Shown here: in pieces, positions 16,282 through 25,320 of the stretch
How positions within the stretch are numbered: the first letter of the stretch is position 1
Layout: the number at the start of each line of letters is the position of its first letter
Source: Chitinophagaceae bacterium
GTDB lineage: Bacteria > Bacteroidota > Bacteroidia > Chitinophagales > Chitinophagaceae
Length of the DNA: 31,417 bases
Direction of reading: 5' to 3'
Assembly (NCBI GenBank): GCA_021738605.1
Contig: JAIPBY010000004.1
Coordinates: 1-31,417 of the forward strand
Position numbers and translations under genes: made by a program
Notes under the pieces: model-generated
What the model saw: the letters and a program-made list of their open reading frames with translations, nothing else
Database searches by the model: none
What the model was told of the DNA's origin: nothing

Positions 16282-16845
16282 TTGAGGTTAACAGATTTGG
16301 AGTTTATTGCCATAAACTCAAATACTGATTTTGCTGGATTTGACTGTGGAGATACTGATATTTCTAACTGGTTAAAAGAAGATGCTATGAAGCACAGAAA
16401 TCAGAGGATGGCAAACACATATCTTTTTGTAACAAATGATCAGGTGGTTGCTTATTTCTGCATTTCTAATGATTCACTTAATGACCTTGGCGAAAAAAGA
16501 GGATTCACGAATAATATTTGGAACCGATTTCATCGTAAGAATTTGATTCCAAATCCAAAAAGGATCAGAAATTATCCGGCAGTAAAAATTGGCCGCATAG
16601 GTGTCAATGTCAATTATCAAAGAACAGGAATTGCATATGAGCTCATGGATTTTATCAAAGGATTTTCCATTCTTAACCAAAAAGCAGCGTGCCGACTCTT
16701 ATTATTAGATGCCTACAATAAGGAAAGACAAATTAATTTTTACCAACGAAATGGGTTTCGCTTTGTTCTTGATGCGGATGAAAATGCTCAAAAAAGGTTG
16801 ATGTACTATGACCTTGAAAGACTTGAAAGTTTTTTGAGTCATTGA
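16282..16845 (+). CDS. GNAT family N-acetyltransferase, TacT/AtaT-like possible toxin
   Basis: 187 residues from a TTG codon at 16282; the next ATG is 35 codons in and would remove conserved sequence. The start region FDCGDTDISNWLKEDAM resembles the FDSGxxxLNxWLxxxA opening of TacT/AtaT-type toxins that acetylate aminoacyl-tRNA. The acetyl-CoA motif is RIGVNVNYQRTGIAYELMDF, with the QxxGxA loop, and the C-terminal catalytic-Tyr motif is NFYQRNGFRFV. AT-rich and directly behind a 53-codon partner, it looks like a horizontally acquired toxin-antitoxin type module. Acetylation of tRNA is family knowledge, not shown here. Confidence 0.78.
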   Translation: MRLTDLEFIAINSNTDFAGFDCGDTDISNWLKEDAMKHRNQRMANTYLFVTNDQVVAYFCISNDSLNDLGEKRGFTNNIWNRFHRKNLIPNPKRIRNYPAVKIGRIGVNVNYQRTGIAYELMDFIKGFSILNQKAACRLLLLDAYNKERQINFYQRNGFRFVLDADENAQKRLMYYDLERLESFLSH

Positions 16846-16879
16846 AAAGGGTTCCCTTCAATAACTTTAATTTCGTTAA

Positions 16880-17521
16880 ATGAAAAAACAGGAACGCTAC
16901 GATACAGTGATTGAGCATTTTCAGGTCAATATCCCGGAAGCGGAAACTGAACTCCTTTACGACAATCCCTTTCAGTTGTTGGTGGCCGTAATCCTTTCTG
17001 CCCAATGCACAGATAAGCGCGTGAACCTGACCACACCAGCCATTTTTGAAAAATTTCCAGACCCTGAAAGCATGGCTGCCACTGATTTTGACACCCTCTT
17101 TCCAATCATCAGGAGCATATCCTATCCCAACAACAAGACAAAGCACCTGATTGGGATGGCCAACATGTTGATGAACGATTTCAATGGTGAAGTGCCCATG
17201 ACGGTTGATGAGCTGGTCAAACTGCCTGGTGTAGGAAGAAAAACAGCCAATGTGATTACGTCTGTTATTGATCAGCAACCTAACATGGCGGTGGATACCC
17301 ATGTTTTCCGGGTATCTGCCAGACTAGGTCTTACCCGTGGAGCCAAAACCCCACTGGCAGCAGAGAAACAATTGATCAAAAATATTCCGAAAGAATTGGT
17401 GCACAAGGCCCACCACTGGCTGATCCTGCATGGCAGGTATACTTGCCTTGCCAGAAGCCCAAAATGCGGGGAATGTGGATTGACAGCCATCTGCCTTTAC
17501 CACAAGGCCAAAAACAAATAG
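16880..17521 (+). CDS. nth: Endonuclease III (DNA glycosylase/AP lyase)
   Basis: A 213-residue base-excision repair enzyme that removes oxidised pyrimidines and nicks abasic sites. The helix-hairpin-helix LPGVGRKTANV carries the catalytic Lys121, and VDTHVFRVSARLGL carries the catalytic Asp139, matching E. coli Lys120/Asp138. The 4Fe-4S cluster cysteines are Cys189, 196, 199 and 205 with C-X6-C-X2-C-X5-C spacing. Length is that of the family. It follows the GNAT gene by 34 bases but differs from it in composition; it is probably a native gene beside an inserted module. Confidence 0.97.
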   Translation: MKKQERYDTVIEHFQVNIPEAETELLYDNPFQLLVAVILSAQCTDKRVNLTTPAIFEKFPDPESMAATDFDTLFPIIRSISYPNNKTKHLIGMANMLMNDFNGEVPMTVDELVKLPGVGRKTANVITSVIDQQPNMAVDTHVFRVSARLGLTRGAKTPLAAEKQLIKNIPKELVHKAHHWLILHGRYTCLARSPKCGECGLTAICLYHKAKNK

Positions 17522-17616
17522 AAAGTTCCTTGTAGTTATCAGATTTGAAACTATAATTTCCCTTGATTTTCTGCATTTTGGGCTAAATGGGGAGAAATAG
17601 AGTCTCAGGCCTTTGC

Positions 17617-17847
17617 TTATTGCATAGAAAATCCATCCAGGGATGCATAAGACATGATGCGGTCCATTGAACTGCGTGCAGGGCTAAACTTGATATTGTT
17701 GAGCACATCGAAGCCTTCCTTCATCTCGGCATATTGCTCCATCATGGCCGGGTTGTTTTCGATGAAAAATAAAAAGTGGGCACTCTCCTCAGAAGACATT
17801 TCATTGTAAAGGTAACGTAGCATAGATTCAGATATTAATGAACTCAT
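17617..17847 (-). CDS. Small conserved hypothetical protein
   Basis: A 76-residue acidic, methionine-rich protein with helical pattern (LISESMLRYLYNEMSSEESA). It resembles small Bacteroidota proteins that begin with a LIxxLYNE-like helix and look like the N-terminal part of anti-sigma factors, but without zinc ligands or a membrane helix. It is flanked by nth (convergent) and the DivIC-like gene (same strand, 183 bases upstream). A weak -7-like box TATAATTG (minus strand, 17862-17869) lies 15 bases before the ATG. No function is assigned. Confidence 0.6.
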   Translation of the reverse strand: MSSLISESMLRYLYNEMSSEESAHFLFFIENNPAMMEQYAEMKEGFDVLNNIKFSPARSSMDRIMSYASLDGFSMQ

Positions 17848-18030
17848 AATCAGCCTTTTATCAATTATACATGATTGAAAAAGGATAGTTGGATTTGATG
17901 GTCATCAATAGGATATAAGAATGGAGTGGTTATCAGATCTTGACTGTAAATTCATCTGACCCCCCTAAAACGGAAATAAGTGGTTGATATTGCATAGTCC
18001 ATCAACAGTTTTTACTACTAATACTGAGTC

Positions 18031-18324
18031 TCATTTTTCCCTGACCAGGAATACATCTTCATTGTCCCGCTTCATGAGGTATTGCTCACGGGCCACTTTC
18101 TCCATCCAGAGCGGATTGGTCTTGATTAGGTCGATGTCCTTTTTCGTATTGTCAATCTGATCTTTATAATATTGCTTGCTTTGCTTAAGATCATTCAATT
18201 CAGCCCTGTATTGAAGGTGCAGGAACAGGTTGTTGTGGTCGAAAAACAGCATCCACCCCACAAATAAAATGGAGGCCAGCACAAACTTGTTTTTGAAAAT
18301 ACGGAGGAGCTTCATCGATTGCAT
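18031..18324 (-). CDS. DivIC/FtsB-like septum formation initiator
   Basis: About 97 residues from ATG 18324 (94 if the ATG at 18315 is used). The open frame extends to 18390, but the extra residues are low-quality and overlap the divergent obgE promoter region. Short basic cytoplasmic tip (MKLLRIFKNK), one membrane helix (FVLASILFVGWMLFF), then a periplasmic coiled coil (about 35-75) and the family C-terminal pattern NPLWMEKVAREQYLMKRDNEDVFLV. Family members bridge FtsL to later divisome proteins. It is divergent from obgE with 69 bases between starts. Confidence 0.85.
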   Translation of the reverse strand: MQSMKLLRIFKNKFVLASILFVGWMLFFDHNNLFLHLQYRAELNDLKQSKQYYKDQIDNTKKDIDLIKTNPLWMEKVAREQYLMKRDNEDVFLVREK

Positions 18325-18393
18325 AAAATTAGGATATTTTTCCGGTCCTTGAACCTCAGCACCTTGTCCATTGCATTTCGTACCTTGCACCCA

Positions 18394-19383
18394 ATGGAAA
18401 AATCAAATTTTGTAGACCAGATAAGGGTGTTTTGCAAAAGCGGACACGGTGGGGCTGGCAGCAAGCACTTTGCGCGGACCAAATTCAATGCCCAGGCAGG
18501 GCCCGATGGTGGTGATGGCGGACGGGGTGCCCATATCATCCTCAGGGGCAACAAGCACTTGTGGACACTGCTTCACCTGCGTTATTATAAGAATGTCATC
18601 GCGGAAGACGGACAGGGCGGGAACAAAAACAACATGACCGGCAGGGATGGCCATGACATTATCATAGAAGTACCCTTGGGTACGGTAGCCGTAGACGAAG
18701 AAACGGGAGACAAGGATGGGGAAATCCTGGAAGATGGTCAGGAGATCATCTGGGTAAAAGGTGGACGGGGCGGACTGGGCAACAAGAACTTTGCCACAGC
18801 CACCAACCAGGCACCTGAATATGCACAACCCGGTGAGGAAGGATTTGAGGGCTGGAAAGTGCTTGAGTTAAAAGTGCTGGCCGATGTAGGACTGGTAGGA
18901 TTCCCCAATGCAGGCAAATCAACCCTGCTCTCTTCAATGACTGCCGCAAGACCGAAAATTGCAGATTATGCATTTACCACACTCACACCACAGCTTGGCA
19001 TGGTGGAGTACCGAGATGGAAAATCATTTTGTATTGCAGATTTGCCGGGCATCATTGAAGGCGCTGCTGAAGGGAAGGGTCTCGGCCATCGCTTCCTGCG
19101 CCATATCGAAAGAAACCCTGTGTTGGTTTTCCTGATCCCTGCAGACAGCCAGGACCATAAGAAAGAACTAGAAATCCTGTTCAATGAACTGGAAGAGTAC
19201 AACCCAGAACTGCTCGATAAAAAATTCATCATCGCCGTCAGCAAAAATGATATGCTGGATGATGAGCTGAGAATAGCGATAGCAAAAGAACTTCCAACCG
19301 ATATTCCGCACGTGTTTATTTCTTCAGTATCCGGTTCAGGACTGATGGAACTGAAAGACATGCTTTGGAAAGAACTGCAATAG
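18394..19383 (+). CDS. obgE: Obg family GTPase
   Basis: 329 residues from ATG 18394; the upstream in-frame extension to 18319 lacks conservation, while MEKSNFVDQIRVFCKSGHGG is the typical Obg start. The glycine-rich Obg domain covers about 1-160 (GPDGGDGGRGAHI and GGRGGLGNKNFATATNQAP). The G domain follows with G1 GFPNAGKST, G2 YAFTTLTPQLG, G3 DLPGIIEGAAEGKGLG, and G4 as SKND (a variant of NKxD common in this phylum by recollection). No extra C-terminal domain. Acts in late 50S ribosome assembly and stress signalling. Confidence 0.97.
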   Translation: MEKSNFVDQIRVFCKSGHGGAGSKHFARTKFNAQAGPDGGDGGRGAHIILRGNKHLWTLLHLRYYKNVIAEDGQGGNKNNMTGRDGHDIIIEVPLGTVAVDEETGDKDGEILEDGQEIIWVKGGRGGLGNKNFATATNQAPEYAQPGEEGFEGWKVLELKVLADVGLVGFPNAGKSTLLSSMTAARPKIADYAFTTLTPQLGMVEYRDGKSFCIADLPGIIEGAAEGKGLGHRFLRHIERNPVLVFLIPADSQDHKKELEILFNELEEYNPELLDKKFIIAVSKNDMLDDELRIAIAKELPTDIPHVFISSVSGSGLMELKDMLWKELQ

Positions 19384-19431
19384 AGGATGAATGAGGGAGC
19401 GGAGGGGAAACCAAACACCTAAACCACCAAG

Positions 19432-21636
19432 ATGTCAGCGCTGAAAAAAGGCCTCCAACAACTTGCCATCCTCCTCCAACTGCTCTGGGCCTTTCTGCCG
19501 GCAATCTTGTTCATCCTGTTTGCTTATGCTTTTTTTACAGGATTTGTTCAGGGAAAAGACATTATCCTCACGGGCCTGAAGTCAAGGCAGACAGGGCTTT
19601 TCTTTGTTGTTGGCCTGCTGTTTTGGGTATTGATTACTTGGTATACCTCCAGGCTCATTGCCTACAACCACGACAGTCTGTTCCAGGTGGCTCCAAAAGG
19701 ACTTTACCATGCCCCAAGAATACTTGGTTATGCTTGCTTCACGGTAACAATCATCGCCCTGGCGGTACTCCTGCCCTCAGAAGGCAACAACTTGAAACAA
19801 TGGATGATTGTCAGCATCTCTGCGATTGGCTATGCAGTGCTACACCCCTTGTTTGAAAAAATAAAAAACAGCAGCAAGAGGAGGTCACTTACCCAGTACA
19901 GAAATGGTCTTGGGCTGCTGTTTGTTATCATCATTGGAACAATGGTTTTGCTAAACACAGTCCTGGCATACATCTGTCTGCTGCCTGTATTGCAAGCAGG
20001 ATACCTTTTTCTCGTCATTACCAGAAAGAAAATCAGTGAAAACAGCCTGAAGCAGTATCCGGATCCTGCTCACAAACACCTGATCAACATCCGGTTGGCT
20101 TATCATCAACTTGTTGTCTGGATTTTCACAGACAAGGAAGGCAAAAGAGAGCACTTGAAAAAAGAACTGATGATACTGACAGAGAAAAATATCTTTCTCT
20201 GGTTCAACATCTTTTCTTTCACCGCGCTGCTCATTTATTTTTCTGCAGTATTTTCTATTTCATTTTCCCGCTACATCACGGCACTGCCTATCATCCTGCT
20301 ATCATTTGGCATCCTGCTGGGTGCGGGGAACATCATCACCCTTTTCTCCCTCAAACAAAAGATCAATTTTCATTTTCTGATACTGGTTGCCATCGCTATT
20401 GCAGGGTTTTTCTATGAACCTCATTACGTGAACATGATGCCATTGAAAGAAATCAATCAATACCATGCAAGACCCGGACTGAGAGGGCATTTCAACAGAT
20501 GGATCCAGGAAAGAAAAAATCAACTGGAAGACAGTACTAAAATGAATTTTCCAGTCTATTTTGTATTGGCGGATGGTGGTGCTTCAAGGTCAGCGTATTG
20601 GACGGCATCAGTATTGGGCAAGATACAAGAGGAATCCTCTGGCAATTTTTCCAAACAATTGTTTTGCTTGTCTGGCGCATCTGGCGGAAGCCTTGGCAAC
20701 CTTTCATTCTACGCAACACTTTCAAACAAATCAAGTAAGAGCACAACAAAATCAGTACAAGATTACCTGTCCAATGATTTTCTGAGTTTTCCGTTGGTAA
20801 GATTATTGGGACCAGATATCATCTTGCCATTGGTTCCTTTTCATCTCTTGCACGACAGGGCAACAGCGTTGGAAAAATCATTTCAATCAACAAAAAAAGA
20901 AAATGAAATTACACGGTTGATGAACCGGCCTTTCTCTGCGCTTCAACTGCACCATGACAGCAGCTATGCATTACCATTGATCTTCATCAATTGTACCAGG
21001 ATGCAAGATGGCGTACCTGCAGTGGTCAGCAATATCAATATTGAAAAAAATGTATTTGGAAAAAGGATTGATGTATTGAAAAGCCTGGATTCCAGTCAGG
21101 ACCTGTCCGTAGCCACTGCAGTGGCCCTTGGTGCAAGGTTTCCTTATTTCAGCCCTGCGGGGAGAATAGGCAATCAGTATTTTGTGGATGGCGGATATTT
21201 TGACAACTCGGGCGCAGGGGTTGTGCATGAAATGCTTCTCGATCTTCAAAGCATGATCATGGACAGCATCAAGAACAATCCTGAACATCCTTATAAAAAA
21301 ATCAGGTTCAATGTGCTGCACATCACCAATGAAACTGAAACAGAAAAGAAGATTTCAACAACACATCCGCTCGTCAATGATCTTGCAGCGCCGGTAAAAA
21401 CAATTCTGGGATCGTATGCCAGACAAACAGATATCAATAACCTGCGCCTGTATAAATATCTGCTCGAGATCAACAAAGGAGACACCACATACAGGTCCAT
21501 CAACCTGTACAAAAAAGGCGAGGAGGAGGATTATCCGATGAACTGGTCTATTTCTGATCAGTCATTGGGCAGGATGAACAAAAGGCTTGCAGCACATGAA
21601 GGCATTCAAATAATCGTTCAGTCCATCCACCGATAA
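19432..21636 (+). CDS. Membrane-anchored patatin-like phospholipase
   Basis: A 734-residue protein. The N-terminal 340 or so residues hold about nine hydrophobic segments, then a patatin domain follows. Catalytic features are the oxyanion loop LADGGASRSAYW, the nucleophile elbow SGASGGSLG (GxSxG), and the catalytic Asp in VDGGYFDNSG, giving the Ser-Asp dyad of patatins (lipid acyl hydrolases). The C-terminal end is a soluble region with a basic/acidic mix. The active site would sit at the membrane face. It starts 48 bases after obgE on the same strand, so co-transcription is possible. Substrate is unknown. Confidence 0.85.
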   Translation: MSALKKGLQQLAILLQLLWAFLPAILFILFAYAFFTGFVQGKDIILTGLKSRQTGLFFVVGLLFWVLITWYTSRLIAYNHDSLFQVAPKGLYHAPRILGYACFTVTIIALAVLLPSEGNNLKQWMIVSISAIGYAVLHPLFEKIKNSSKRRSLTQYRNGLGLLFVIIIGTMVLLNTVLAYICLLPVLQAGYLFLVITRKKISENSLKQYPDPAHKHLINIRLAYHQLVVWIFTDKEGKREHLKKELMILTEKNIFLWFNIFSFTALLIYFSAVFSISFSRYITALPIILLSFGILLGAGNIITLFSLKQKINFHFLILVAIAIAGFFYEPHYVNMMPLKEINQYHARPGLRGHFNRWIQERKNQLEDSTKMNFPVYFVLADGGASRSAYWTASVLGKIQEESSGNFSKQLFCLSGASGGSLGNLSFYATLSNKSSKSTTKSVQDYLSNDFLSFPLVRLLGPDIILPLVPFHLLHDRATALEKSFQSTKKENEITRLMNRPFSALQLHHDSSYALPLIFINCTRMQDGVPAVVSNINIEKNVFGKRIDVLKSLDSSQDLSVATAVALGARFPYFSPAGRIGNQYFVDGGYFDNSGAGVVHEMLLDLQSMIMDSIKNNPEHPYKKIRFNVLHITNETETEKKISTTHPLVNDLAAPVKTILGSYARQTDINNLRLYKYLLEINKGDTTYRSINLYKKGEEEDYPMNWSISDQSLGRMNKRLAAHEGIQIIVQSIHR

Positions 21637-21652
21637 ATCTGGTAATATATTG

Positions 21653-23164
21653 CTAGACCAGCTCCCAGCTCAGCCCGCCATCCTTTTCATCCTTGAGCTG
21701 TATGCCCGCTTCAAGCAACTGGTTGCGGATCTTGTCTGAAGTGGCATAGTCCTTTTTGGCCCTTGCATCTTTTCTGATGTCTGCAATCAATTGGAGCACT
21801 GCACCAAGCTTCTGGTCGTCGTGCTTTTTTTCATCTTTCAGTCCAAAAATATCGACCAGAAAAGTATTGAACTTCTCTTTCATCATCATCATGGTGGCTG
21901 TGGTCAGCGCATTGCTTTTGATCAAACCATCCTTGATGGAATTGATGACTGGCACCAGCTCAAATAGGCCTGCCAATACTTTTGCAGTGTTGAGGTCATC
22001 GTTCATGTCATCATCCAATGCGCTGAGCACCTCAAAACAATGCTGCTCCAAATCAGGATCTCCGGCACTGATGTTGTTGTCTAAAACAACAAACTTGTTC
22101 AATTGCGTGAAGGCTTCCCAGATCCTTCTCAGGCCTTTCTCTGCAGCCTGAAGGGCTTCGTTGCTGAAGTCAAGCGTACTCCTGTAATGCGTTTGCAGAA
22201 TGAAAAAACGAACGGTCATGGGAGAATACGCTTGCGTCAATATCTCATGTGATCCGCTGAACAGTTCACTGAGCTTGATCACATTGTTGTAACTCTTCCC
22301 CATCTTTCTGCCGTTGATGGTGATCATGTTATTGTGCAGCCAGAACTTTGCAGGAATCTGGTGATTGCAGACGGCGCTTTGTGCAATCTCACATTCATGG
22401 TGAGGAAACTGGAGGTCCATTCCACCACCGTGTATGTCAAATTCAGCACCCAGGTATTTGTTGCTCATGGCAGAACACTCGATATGCCATCCCGGGAAAC
22501 CCTCTCCCCATGGGCTTTGCCAGCGCATGATGTGTTCTGGCGCGGCATGTTTCCACAAGGCAAAATCAGCCTTGTTCCGTTTCTCCTCCTGCGATTCCAG
22601 CTCACGGGTTGTTTCGAGTTGATCATCCAATACCCTGCCACTCAAGATGCCATACTGCATGCCTTTTGCACTGAAATCCCTGTGGTATTTTTCAACATCA
22701 AAATAGACTGAACCATTGGCTTCATAGGCATAGCCATCGGCCATGATGCGCTGGATCATGACAATCTGCTCAACAATATGTCCAGTTGCAGTGGGCTCAA
22801 TGCTTGGCTCAACATTGTTGAACTCCCTCATCGCCCAATGGAAGAGATTGGTGTATTTCTGCACTAGCTCCATGGGCTCCATTTTTTCCAGGATAGCTTT
22901 TTTAGAGATCTTATCTTCACTCTCTCTCCCCTCTTCTTCAAAATGACCAGCGTCGGTGATGTTGCGCACATACCGTACCTGATAACCAAGATGGCGGAGG
23001 TATCGGTAAACAATATCAAAGGTGATGAATGGCCTTGCATGCCCGAGATGGCTTTCTCCGCTAACGGTTGGGCCGCATACATACATGCCAACCCGGCCAG
23101 GAATCAATGAACTGAATACTTCCTTTTGTCTGGTAAGTGAATTATAAAACTGCAATGAAGACAT
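21653..23164 (-). CDS. cysS: Cysteinyl-tRNA synthetase
   Basis: A 503-residue class I synthetase charging tRNA-Cys. Signature HIGH is present as SHLGH near residue 38-42, and KMSKS as KMGKS at 287-291. Zinc ligands include Cys30 (YVCGPTV), the cysteine in HIECSAMS and the FPHHECEIAQ cluster. The anticodon-binding DALR-type domain is at the C-terminus. Length matches Bacteroidota homologs. It is convergent with the patatin gene, with only 16 bases between stops, and has its own -7 box. Confidence 0.98.
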   Translation of the reverse strand: MSSLQFYNSLTRQKEVFSSLIPGRVGMYVCGPTVSGESHLGHARPFITFDIVYRYLRHLGYQVRYVRNITDAGHFEEEGRESEDKISKKAILEKMEPMELVQKYTNLFHWAMREFNNVEPSIEPTATGHIVEQIVMIQRIMADGYAYEANGSVYFDVEKYHRDFSAKGMQYGILSGRVLDDQLETTRELESQEEKRNKADFALWKHAAPEHIMRWQSPWGEGFPGWHIECSAMSNKYLGAEFDIHGGGMDLQFPHHECEIAQSAVCNHQIPAKFWLHNNMITINGRKMGKSYNNVIKLSELFSGSHEILTQAYSPMTVRFFILQTHYRSTLDFSNEALQAAEKGLRRIWEAFTQLNKFVVLDNNISAGDPDLEQHCFEVLSALDDDMNDDLNTAKVLAGLFELVPVINSIKDGLIKSNALTTATMMMMKEKFNTFLVDIFGLKDEKKHDDQKLGAVLQLIADIRKDARAKKDYATSDKIRNQLLEAGIQLKDEKDGGLSWELV

Positions 23165-23181
23165 AAATAATATTGTAAGGG

Positions 23182-23189
23182 CAAAGATA
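23182..23189 (-). promoter_or_regulatory. Bacteroidota -7 box for cysS
   Basis: Reads TATCTTTG on the minus strand, a perfect TAnnTTTG match 17 bases upstream of the cysS ATG. No convincing -33 TTG at the expected distance. It lies in the 65-base gap behind the EEP-family gene, so cysS can be expressed apart from the upstream cluster. Confidence 0.5.
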
Positions 23190-23229
23190 AAGATTGAAAA
23201 GCAGAACGCTGGTCGAACCCAGCAGAAGC

Positions 23230-24384
23230 CTATTTTTTTCTGATGTCTGAGACCAGAAACGCGTGATCAGAGAGTCTTTTTCCTCCCTGGGTAAACTGCA
23301 AGGCTTCATATTGCTGGGGATGAAAAATATAATCAATCCTCAGGGTGGGCAAAAGCTGGAGGATGAAAGAGGATGAGCTTGTGAATGTTGCTCCCAAACC
23401 AGTGCCTTTTGCAAGAAATGCATCTTCCCTATTGCCACGCACTGCAGCATAAGTATAGGATCCTGGAACATCATTCAGGTCTCCCATCACAAATGTGGGG
23501 TATGGGGAAGCTGCCATCTCGTTAACAATAAAATCAGATTGGACGCCATGCCAATAGAAAGTATTGCGCATTTTTTTGATCAGCTGTTTGGACTGGATCA
23601 CACTGCTGTCATTTTTTGCCTTGACATCATCAATCACCTTGTATTCCCTGGCACCGAATCCAAAAGATTGAAGATGGACCGCATAGATGCGCAAGGTGTC
23701 TACGCCATCGATAACATCAGCAAAAACAGTATTTTCGGCATTGCCATCTGGTGAAGCAGGGGTAAAAGGAACAACACCGCCCTCTGCAATGGGAAACCTT
23801 GAAAAGATAGCAATGCCGCTGTATTGGCTTGTACCAAAAATATCCTCCCCTGCAAATTGATGGTACTTGTATCCAAGTTCATGCTCGAGATAGTTCATGG
23901 GGTCTTTTTTACCCTTGCCGGGCATCGATACAAACTCCTGAAAGCAGATAACATCTGGCTGGTATTTTTTTACTTGGTCAAGGATCAGTTGCAGGTGCTT
24001 GTCCTGATCAGGCTTGAACATGCTCTCATCAAAAGGAACGAAATGACGGAGGTTCCAGCTCATGAATCGGATAGAACCAGGAACTTTTTTAATTGAAAAA
24101 TCATCGCCTCCCTTAAAAGAAACATGTTTGGCAACGGCTGAAAAACCAGCCAACATCACCAGCAAGGGAAAGATAGTCAACTTGATGCGAACAAAAATCC
24201 AGAACAAAAAGAAGAGCAGCAACAGGACAAGAAAATAAGGAAAGAACAGGCCCAAAAAACCAGTGAACCACCAGGTCTTTGGATGCATGTACGGAGCAAA
24301 GCTGCATGCCAGGTACAACGCAGCAACAATGATGTTAAGAAGCATCATCGCACCAATAGAAACAGATTTAAAAAAATTACCCAT
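23230..24384 (-). CDS. Endonuclease/exonuclease/phosphatase family membrane protein
   Basis: A 384-residue protein with three N-terminal hydrophobic segments (about 10-90), then an exonuclease-endonuclease-phosphatase domain. Motifs are IRFMSWNLR (Asn), VICFQEF (metal-binding Glu), GDLNDVPGSY (Asp/Asn pair), IDYIF and the terminal LSDHAFLV (catalytic His). All core residues are present, so it should be an active metal-dependent phosphodiesterase facing the periplasm. Such proteins in this phylum have unknown substrates, and cleavage of lipid or nucleotide phosphodiesters is possible. It starts 7 bases after the pseudo-rhomboid stop, in one transcription unit. Confidence 0.86.
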   Translation of the reverse strand: MGNFFKSVSIGAMMLLNIIVAALYLACSFAPYMHPKTWWFTGFLGLFFPYFLVLLLLFFLFWIFVRIKLTIFPLLVMLAGFSAVAKHVSFKGGDDFSIKKVPGSIRFMSWNLRHFVPFDESMFKPDQDKHLQLILDQVKKYQPDVICFQEFVSMPGKGKKDPMNYLEHELGYKYHQFAGEDIFGTSQYSGIAIFSRFPIAEGGVVPFTPASPDGNAENTVFADVIDGVDTLRIYAVHLQSFGFGAREYKVIDDVKAKNDSSVIQSKQLIKKMRNTFYWHGVQSDFIVNEMAASPYPTFVMGDLNDVPGSYTYAAVRGNREDAFLAKGTGLGATFTSSSSFILQLLPTLRIDYIFHPQQYEALQFTQGGKRLSDHAFLVSDIRKK

Positions 24385-24391
24385 TGGCGAT

Positions 24392-25303
24392 TTAAAGGTC
24401 TTTCTTGCTGGCCTCTTTTAAAATCTTCTTCTCCTCTTCTGTCAGTTTATCATAGCCCTTCTGGTTGATCTTATCCAGAATGGCATCAATTCTGTCTTGT
24501 GTGATATTTGGCTTTTTAACAAACGGAACCTTAGTACCCTGGTTATAGAAAGAGGATTGCTTTGAGGAAAAGCCTTTGTTTTTTTGGGGGGTAAACCAGG
24601 AACCTACCCATGAAAAAAATGCGTTCATCCATTCTCCGGGATCATTTCCTTTCTGCAGCATAAGGACGTATCCAAAACCGGTCAGGCCTCCTGCAGCTAC
24701 AGGCAATAACAATAAAGGATTGGAAAAAGCGGAGGAGAGGTTCAATAGCAAATAAATCACTGCAATGATCCACAGCGGAATGCCACCGCCAATCATGGGA
24801 AAAAAACGGTATTGTGGGGAAATGGTTGTTGCTGCCACGGCCAATCCAAGGATTCCTGACACAGCCCCACTGAAAAATATGGATTGTGTTGCCCCTGGAT
24901 AAAAAATATTGGCAGCCCCTAAAAATGCAATGCCGGAGATGGTAGCACTGTAGATGTAAATGGGAATGATCTTGTCGTTTCCGATCAGGTCTTGGATAAG
25001 GTATCCAAAGGTCCAAAGCCAAATCAGGTTGCTGATCACCAGGATGACCTTGACTTCAGTGAACTGCATGGTAATCAAGGTCCATGGCCTTGTAATGAAT
25101 TGCATGGGGTCTGCGGGCATCACAAACCAATGGTAAATATTGCGGTAAAATTGCTCTTCCGGAATCCTTGAAAAGACATAAATACTTTTCAGAAAATTCA
25201 TCAGAATGAAAAATGTGATTTGCAGTACAATCAGCATCACCAAAGGGTTTGCTGTGTTGAACAGATTTGAACGGCCTGATCCCGTATTGTCCCTGTATCC
25301 CAT
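24392..25303 (-). CDS. Rhomboid-like protein lacking the catalytic His
   Basis: 303 residues from ATG 25303; the frame continues to 25474 only inside the preceding gene. About six hydrophobic segments occupy 20-235. The serine position is kept (FFSGAVSGILG, aligning with GASGAVMG of the neighbour), but the TM6 motif that should read AHLGG is VAAGG, so the catalytic His is Ala. The C-terminus is a helical, charged DUF6576-like tail (about 265-303) found on Bacteroidota rhomboids. It is probably a pseudoprotease acting with the active rhomboid encoded 17 bases upstream. The catalytic loss is read directly; the role is inferred. Confidence 0.85.
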   Translation of the reverse strand: MGYRDNTGSGRSNLFNTANPLVMLIVLQITFFILMNFLKSIYVFSRIPEEQFYRNIYHWFVMPADPMQFITRPWTLITMQFTEVKVILVISNLIWLWTFGYLIQDLIGNDKIIPIYIYSATISGIAFLGAANIFYPGATQSIFFSGAVSGILGLAVAATTISPQYRFFPMIGGGIPLWIIAVIYLLLNLSSAFSNPLLLLPVAAGGLTGFGYVLMLQKGNDPGEWMNAFFSWVGSWFTPQKNKGFSSKQSSFYNQGTKVPFVKKPNITQDRIDAILDKINQKGYDKLTEEEKKILKEASKKDL

Positions 25304-25320
25304 GCCGCTTGTTTTTTTGG

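Noticed and set aside
17983..18006. GTTGAT/ATCAAC hairpin followed by TTTTT as a terminator
   Set aside because: The T-run is on the plus strand, but no plus-strand gene ends nearby; the neighbouring genes are on the minus strand.
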